Shown one piece after another: positions 59,501 to 64,000 of a stretch of DNA of 64,000 bases. Position 1 is the first letter of the stretch. Every line of letters starts with the position of its first letter. The stretch covers positions 55,508,841 through 55,572,840 of the forward strand of contig OX419762.1 in the NCBI GenBank assembly GCA_948567375.1. Reading direction: 5' to 3'. A program made the translations under genes and the position numbers. This DNA is from Lunularia cruciata (lineage: Eukaryota > Streptophyta > Marchantiopsida > Lunulariales > Lunulariaceae). Below the pieces are notes generated by a model. It was not told the origin of the DNA. It saw nothing but the letters and a program-made list of their open reading frames with translations, and ran no database searches.

Positions 59501-60169
59501 TGTGACAACCCGGCAAATATCACTTTTGCGGTAATCGGGTAAGTAAAGTTTGTTCCCATAGAGATACGAGTCAGAATTGGTCAAATACAAAGTCAACAGT
59601 AACATGTAGTTCTTCTTGGTTGCGTCTTTAATCTCTCAGGTAGAAACCATACCCAGAAGAGAATAACAAGCACTGATTTGCAGACTTGTCACAAATTTAC
59701 ACTTCTTAATCACAACACCAACAAATCTTTCCAAACAATCTTGATTGTGATGATTTAGGCTCTCCCGAAAATGGCACTTCACTGCAAAATGACTTCATTT
59801 CAAAATTGTGTTCCACCCCTCCACTAAAGGCACAACTTCCTTGATCAAAATTGCTTCATATCAACCTCGCACTGCACTCACAAATGCATAATACTACCAA
59901 CACTACAATTCCTCTTAGATCTGTCAAGGCATTGTTTTGATTGCACTTCACTCAGGATCAAACACACAGAATGAAGATCAAGGCTGTGGAATCCAACATC
60001 CAACAAGCACTTTAACTTGCACTTCAAATTTCTCCACACACTCACAAACAATCGTACAACATTGATACTTGGAATCAAGCTCAAGTGACGAGCACTGCTT
60101 CATAGCACTTCGCTTTATCTATTCTCAGAAATTATGAGCACTAAACAACATAAGACTGCAAATGCCACT

Positions 60170-60177
60170 CTTAAATA
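60170..60177 (-). promoter_or_regulatory. 3' TATA-like box of unit L
   Basis: Minus-strand TATTTAAG, 670 bases from the 3' end of the unit; minus-strand AGATAAAGCG follows about 50 bases later. Confidence 0.5.
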
Positions 60178-60311
60178 GTGAAGCAATCAATAGTTCTACA
60201 ACAACTCTTCTAACCTGGAGATCCAAAATGACAATGCGCCTCTTCATATTTGCCTCTTCAAATCTCAAATCTGTTTCTAATCTAATCCGATGTCTACTTT
60301 GTCATTGGCTT

Positions 60312-62855
60312 TCAAACCCAACCCGAAGTAATCTTACTTCCTATCACTTTTTCCTTAGGTTTCATATCTTCTACTTCATCTACCAGATCCAGCAATTCTC
60401 TTTCCTGATCTAAAATTGCACTAGTGGGTAATCTATCTAACTCCTTATCTCCCAACCCACTCTTCTCTAATGTCTCCAAGTGTAACTCCAAAGACATTTG
60501 TACTCCTATGTTATCTACTTTGGGTTTTGCTCTAACATCTTTCCAAAGCTTTTCTATCTCTATTTTCACCAAGTCTAATCTAATCGCAATATTATCTTCT
60601 ACCTCTAAGATCTTCTTGTCTACCCGAGTTCTGAGACTAATCAACAAGGCATTCATATTTGTATCCTTTGCTTGTCTTTGCCTTGTCTCTTGCACCAACA
60701 ACTTCAACTCGTGTAGCCTCGTCTCCTCAATCCAAATGTTGGCTTTTGTACTTAACATTGCATTCATTTGGAGGATTATCTCCTTCAATGGCTCCAATCT
60801 GGTCTTCCTCTCACGTTCACAATCTGCAAGCCAATCCTCTTGATACATCGCTAACTCCGCCTCAAACTCGGCTTTCACCAACTCCTTCTCCTTCTCCTTC
60901 TAGACAACCTTCTACTCCTGATTACGAAGTAACTCTCGTAATTGGTCTTCTTCTCTGTATCGTGCCGCCAACTCTCGTTGCCAAAGTTGCTTCTTCTCCT
61001 TGACACTCTCCATCACCCTATCAAGCTCCTGATCCTTGGCAGCTACTCTTGCCATAACATGGATTACCTCTACTCTTGAATCAGCAAACTGCTGCTTCAA
61101 GATCTCATACCCAGCTACTTGTCTCTCCCTTGCTATGTCACTCTTCTTCACAAGATCCTCTCGATAACTGACTTCTCTCTGTAGGTCTTCAATTACTTGA
61201 CTTCTCTCTACTGCCTCCGCTTGCAGCACTTCCCTTTCCTCCTCACCTCGGGTTATACTCTTCTTCAACTCCGAGGTTTCTTCTTCTAATCAGGTCAATA
61301 CCTGCAATATAGTCTTCACCTCCGGACATGTCGACTGCATTTCCTTCTTCTTGTGCTCCAACTTCACCAACAATGGGCACACGATCTCCCGCAGGTACTC
61401 CACTCCATCGCTTGGGATTACTTCTTCTTGCGTGGCCACTTCTCTTCGTACTTCATGTTCATCCGATACTTGCCTTCTTCGCTGCAGTCTTCATATCGGA
61501 ATCGACGCCTCACTTCTCGAGCTTTCACTTACCTCTTCTTTTGCCTTACTCAGCCCCGCTTCACAGTTTGCCTTACGTCTTGAGCAAACTTCTTGCTGTA
61601 CTATGATCTTCTTCTCTTTAGGCACCGTTACTTTGTCTTCCAGCTGCGTATTGTCTTCGGCTTCCATCTTTGCTTGCACTTCTTCTTCTTTGTATTCTTC
61701 AGCCGCTGGCACCGATGTCATTTCTCCCCCTTCATCACTATCACTAATCGTATCCCCACTCTACAGCGTTAGCTCAGGCTCCTCCTCATGTTCCGAGTCT
61801 TTAGTTTTGAGCTTGGCATCTCCTTCTGAGTCTTCGTCCTCCGAGTTGATTACCACCATACCTCGCCTCGGGTTGCCTCTCCGTGTATTCCAAGGTTTCT
61901 TCATGTCTTCGGCATCACCTTGTCGACTCCTCTTCTTTGTAGTCGGGGTACTCACTGCGACCTCCACGTTCTTCCTTGTCTTCATGTAGTAGTCGTCGGT
62001 GCTCCTGATCTGCAAGATATATTGCTGCTCCTCGACGTCAACTTCCTTTCACAAATCAAGATGGAAGTGTGACACCTTCCGATTTTGCTCCGCTGAGTTC
62101 AGCAAGTTGAGCCCGAGGTAGAAATGTGCTGCAAATGGCACGATGTAGTGTAGAGGTGACTTATCCCAAAAATTCCACACCATCTGCCTCGTTCTCCTAT
62201 GAATACACCTCGTCCAATTGATTGGTTCTCCTGCGAAAAGCCTGTGAAAGAACACCGCTTGGTGTTTTATCACATAAGCGGTTCTCTCCGGCTTCAAGAT
62301 AGCTATCAGTGCACTCACGATCCCTCTCTTCACAGGGTCTTTGTAGCTCTCAACCTTGTCCCCATTCTTCGTCCTCTTTGACAAGAAGGCATCTCTCACT
62401 CCCTAGGTCTCTTGAGCTATCTCTCCCTTTCCCAAGAACGTGGCTCCCTGCTCCGAGCCTACTTCCTTCTTGAGTACAAGTCTCCAATCCGACTCTATCC
62501 AGCAAGCCGGATTTCCTCTCTTCTCTTCTTCCTCGGGTCCATCAAGACACTTGCTCTCGATGATTTTTGTCATGAATCCTGGAAAGCTTACATTCCAGTT
62601 CCATGCCAGAAACGTGATCGGAAGTTGGCTCAAGACTTCAATCCGAGCTATTACATCTAACCTCCAAATCCCATGATTTCTCACTGCAAATTCAGAGTTC
62701 TTCTTTCCTCCTCCCATCTCTTCTGCTTTCTCACTATCTCTCAATTTCACTCTTTCAACTTCTCCCTTACGCGCTACCACGATTCCAACTCTATTTCCCT
62801 TCCCACAATCACTTTCAAGACAACTTCTCAAAGGCGAAGGAAAATTACTCGACAT
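60312..62855 (-). pseudogene. Family I domain protein in unit L, nearly complete
   Basis: ATG at 62,855 (MSSNFPSPLRSCLES). About 845 codons with about eight internal stops and no frameshift that I could see. Domain residues: RLDVIARIEVLSQLPITFLA, SDWRLVLKKEVGSEQGATFL, DKVESYKDPVKRGIVSALIA, YVIKHQAVFFHRLFAGEPIN, HYIVPFAAHFYLGLNLLN. Then TTKKRSRQGD (possible nuclear signal), an acidic region near 61,860-61,490, coiled coil 61,270-60,700, and a conserved C-terminal block LHELKLLVQETRQRQAKD ... LISLRTRVDKKILEVEDN. Nearly all stops fit CAG or CGA codons changed by C to T. Could be a structural or DNA-binding accessory protein; no enzyme motif is seen. Confidence 0.75.
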
Positions 62856-62875
62856 TTTGTCGTTGTGAGTTTGAT

Positions 62876-62882
62876 TTTTATA
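62876..62882 (-). promoter_or_regulatory. TATA box before the gene of unit L
   Basis: Minus-strand TATAAAA, 27 bases before the ATG at 62,855. Equivalent boxes lie 26-34 bases before the ATG in units B, C, F, H and N. Confidence 0.5.
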
Positions 62883-63270
62883 GAGTTGCGCTTCTTCGTC
62901 TTTCTTCACTTCAAGTTTCTACCAAGAAATCACACCTCCTGCATGCACCTTTCACTGTCAATCAACCTTTGCGCGTATGGGCCACCAGTTTTTTGAACGG
63001 TCCTTTCTTGAATTTCTCGCCCCGACAAAAGATTGTTAGACTATCTTTGCCTTGAGTTGAGCTCCTTCTGATACAAAGACAATTTACTTTGGGTTGTATG
63101 CTGATAGGGCATTTCTGAGTACTTCAGCTTATGACCCAAAGTCACTTTACTTTGGGTTTCATCCCAAAGACTCTTTTCTTTGCCTTCTTTGGCCATACAG
63201 GCGCAATCCAACTTCTCTATACACTTCTTCTTCTTTATTTTGAAAAAAAAAATGTGGGCACCATAGTGGA

Positions 63271-63649
63271 GGAGGTGGTTGTTGGAGTAAAGGCAATGCT
63301 CAACATTGAGTCCAAAGTAAGTCTAGAGGAGATGCGATTGCATGAGTTGAAACTTTTGGTGTAAGAGACAAGGAAAAGGGAGGCAAAGGATACTAACATG
63401 AACAAATTGCTGATTTGCCTAAGAGACCGTGTAGATAGGAACAAGGTAGGAGAAAATATAAGTCTTAGGTTAGATCTTGTGAGAGAAGAGTTACATAGTC
63501 TTTGTAGTGAGTTAGTAAGTAGGCAGAACGTAATCAAAGATGTGATCTGAGTAGGTTTGGAACATGAAGCGAAAGTGCAAGACCCAAGGATGGGTACTTT
63601 GGGTACTTTAGAAGGCAAAGTAGAAGTAGACATTAGATTGGATTCATAA
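63271..63649 (+). pseudogene. Family I domain protein in unit J, last part
   Basis: Joins 59,500 when unit L is removed. Reads VEEVVVGVKAMLNIESKVSL, MRLHELKLLV then TAA, NKLLICLRDRVDRN, and ends KVEVDIRLDS with TAA at 63,647. Same C-terminal block as the other units. Confidence 0.65.
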
Positions 63650-64000
63650 CTGATTTGAGATAGGAATCAACAGATATGAAGAAGTGGGTTGTCATTTTGG
63701 ATCTAGAGATTGTAAGGAAATAGTTTAGGTAGTTAGATAACTATTAAGTGCTTTGCCTACTTAAAGGAGGCATTTGTAGTAAAATGTTGTTTGGTTTTCA
63801 TATATTTAAGAATAGATAAAGCAAAGTGCTGATTTTAGTGCTCGTCACTTGAGCTTAATTCCAAGTATCAATCTTGTGTTTGTGTTTGTGAGTGTTGGAA
63901 GAAATTCAACATGCAAGTCATTGTGCTTGTTGGATGTTGGATTCTGTGGCCTTGATCTTCATTCTATTTGTTTGATCCTAAGGGAAGTGCAATCGGAGCA

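Larger units (their letters stand above)
59501..63265 (-). mobile_element. Family I LTR-like unit L (3.8 kb), best preserved copy
   Basis: Plus strand begins TGTGACAACCCGGC and ends GGGCACCATA. Flanks are GTGGA (59,496-59,500) and GTGGA (63,266-63,270), and the host gene continues across it. It keeps many CpG sites that are lost in other copies, so it is one of the youngest. Minus-strand boxes: TATAAAA at 62,876-62,882 and TATTTAAG-like at 60,170-60,177. Confidence 0.92.
54791..64000 (+). mobile_element. Family I LTR-like unit J, split by K and L, runs off the window
   Basis: Starts TGTGGTACTCACATTGTG; left flank CTTTA. Its gene is continuous across K (about 55,931-58,152) and L (59,501-63,265). 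TATAAAA is at 55,172 and a mutated 3' box, TACTTAAA, at 63,758. The AGATAAAGC motif is near 63,813. The 3' end lies outside, so the target duplication cannot be checked. Confidence 0.82.

Noticed and set aside
18204..63265. Family I as Ginger-like or other cut-and-paste DNA transposons (TGT ends)
   Set aside because: No long terminal inverted repeat and no transposase or integrase is seen, and the TATA plus poly(A)-like motifs fit an LTR better. Not excluded with certainty.
1..64000. tRNA, rRNA, CRISPR arrays or prokaryotic operons
   Set aside because: Nothing with the needed structure or spacing was seen; the repeats are dispersed or nested transposable elements of plant type.

Overview
The window looks like nuclear DNA of a seed plant with a large, repeat-rich genome. 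A gymnosperm is possible, but the sequence alone does not prove it. The base composition is AT-rich, almost every long reading frame is broken, and repeats are nested inside repeats. I see one kind of gene that still looks alive: a short secreted proline-rich protein, present twice (4451-4930 and 22647-23123, both +). No rRNA, tRNA, CRISPR or prokaryote-like operon was seen.

Left part (1-24,920): two direct copies of one segment. Copy 1 is 1-6,758 (its left end lies outside the window) and copy 2 is 14,379-24,920. Each copy holds, in order, the front of a minus-strand repeat gene ('family III'), a non-coding stretch, and the proline-rich gene with its CCAAT and TATA boxes. The middle (6,840-14,378) is the rear of the copy-2 family III gene, interrupted by two later insertions (A and B). 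A third insertion (18,204-21,988) separates two halves of copy 2.

The dominant repeat, called family I here, is present at least 12 times on both strands. Each unit starts TGTGGTACC, ends GGTTGTCACA and is flanked by a 5-bp target duplication; four of these are perfect: TAAAA, AATAT, TAGCA and GTGGA. Long units are about 3.5-3.9 kb and carry a decayed gene of roughly 800 codons: a globular N-terminal domain, an acidic middle and a long coiled-coil tail. A TATAAAA box precedes the gene. A second box (TATTTAAA), followed about 50 bp later by a GATAAA motif, follows the gene, about 0.65 kb from the unit's 3' end. This is the layout expected of a giant long terminal repeat whose U3 carries a gene. 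No reverse transcriptase, integrase, primer site or internal region is seen with any copy. Two short units (35,453-37,194 and 39,378-41,276) have lost most of the gene.

Right part (29,709 to the end): a larger repeat of another family ('family II', 29,709 to at least 48,089) has the same architecture and a related domain, and has been filled by family I insertions D, E and F (with G and H inside F) and by unit I. Unit I was in turn hit by a complete Ty3/gypsy chromovirus (48,191-54,756, with two LTRs, gag-pol and a chromodomain) and by unit J. Unit J was hit by an unrelated LTR-like element K (about 55,931-58,152) and by family I unit L (59,501-63,265). Unit L is the best preserved copy and almost all its stop codons fit decay at methylated cytosines.

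The most interesting signal is this set of repeats. Three diverged families share one recognisable protein domain inside LTR-like units that lack replication genes. I do not recognise the domain from any known family.
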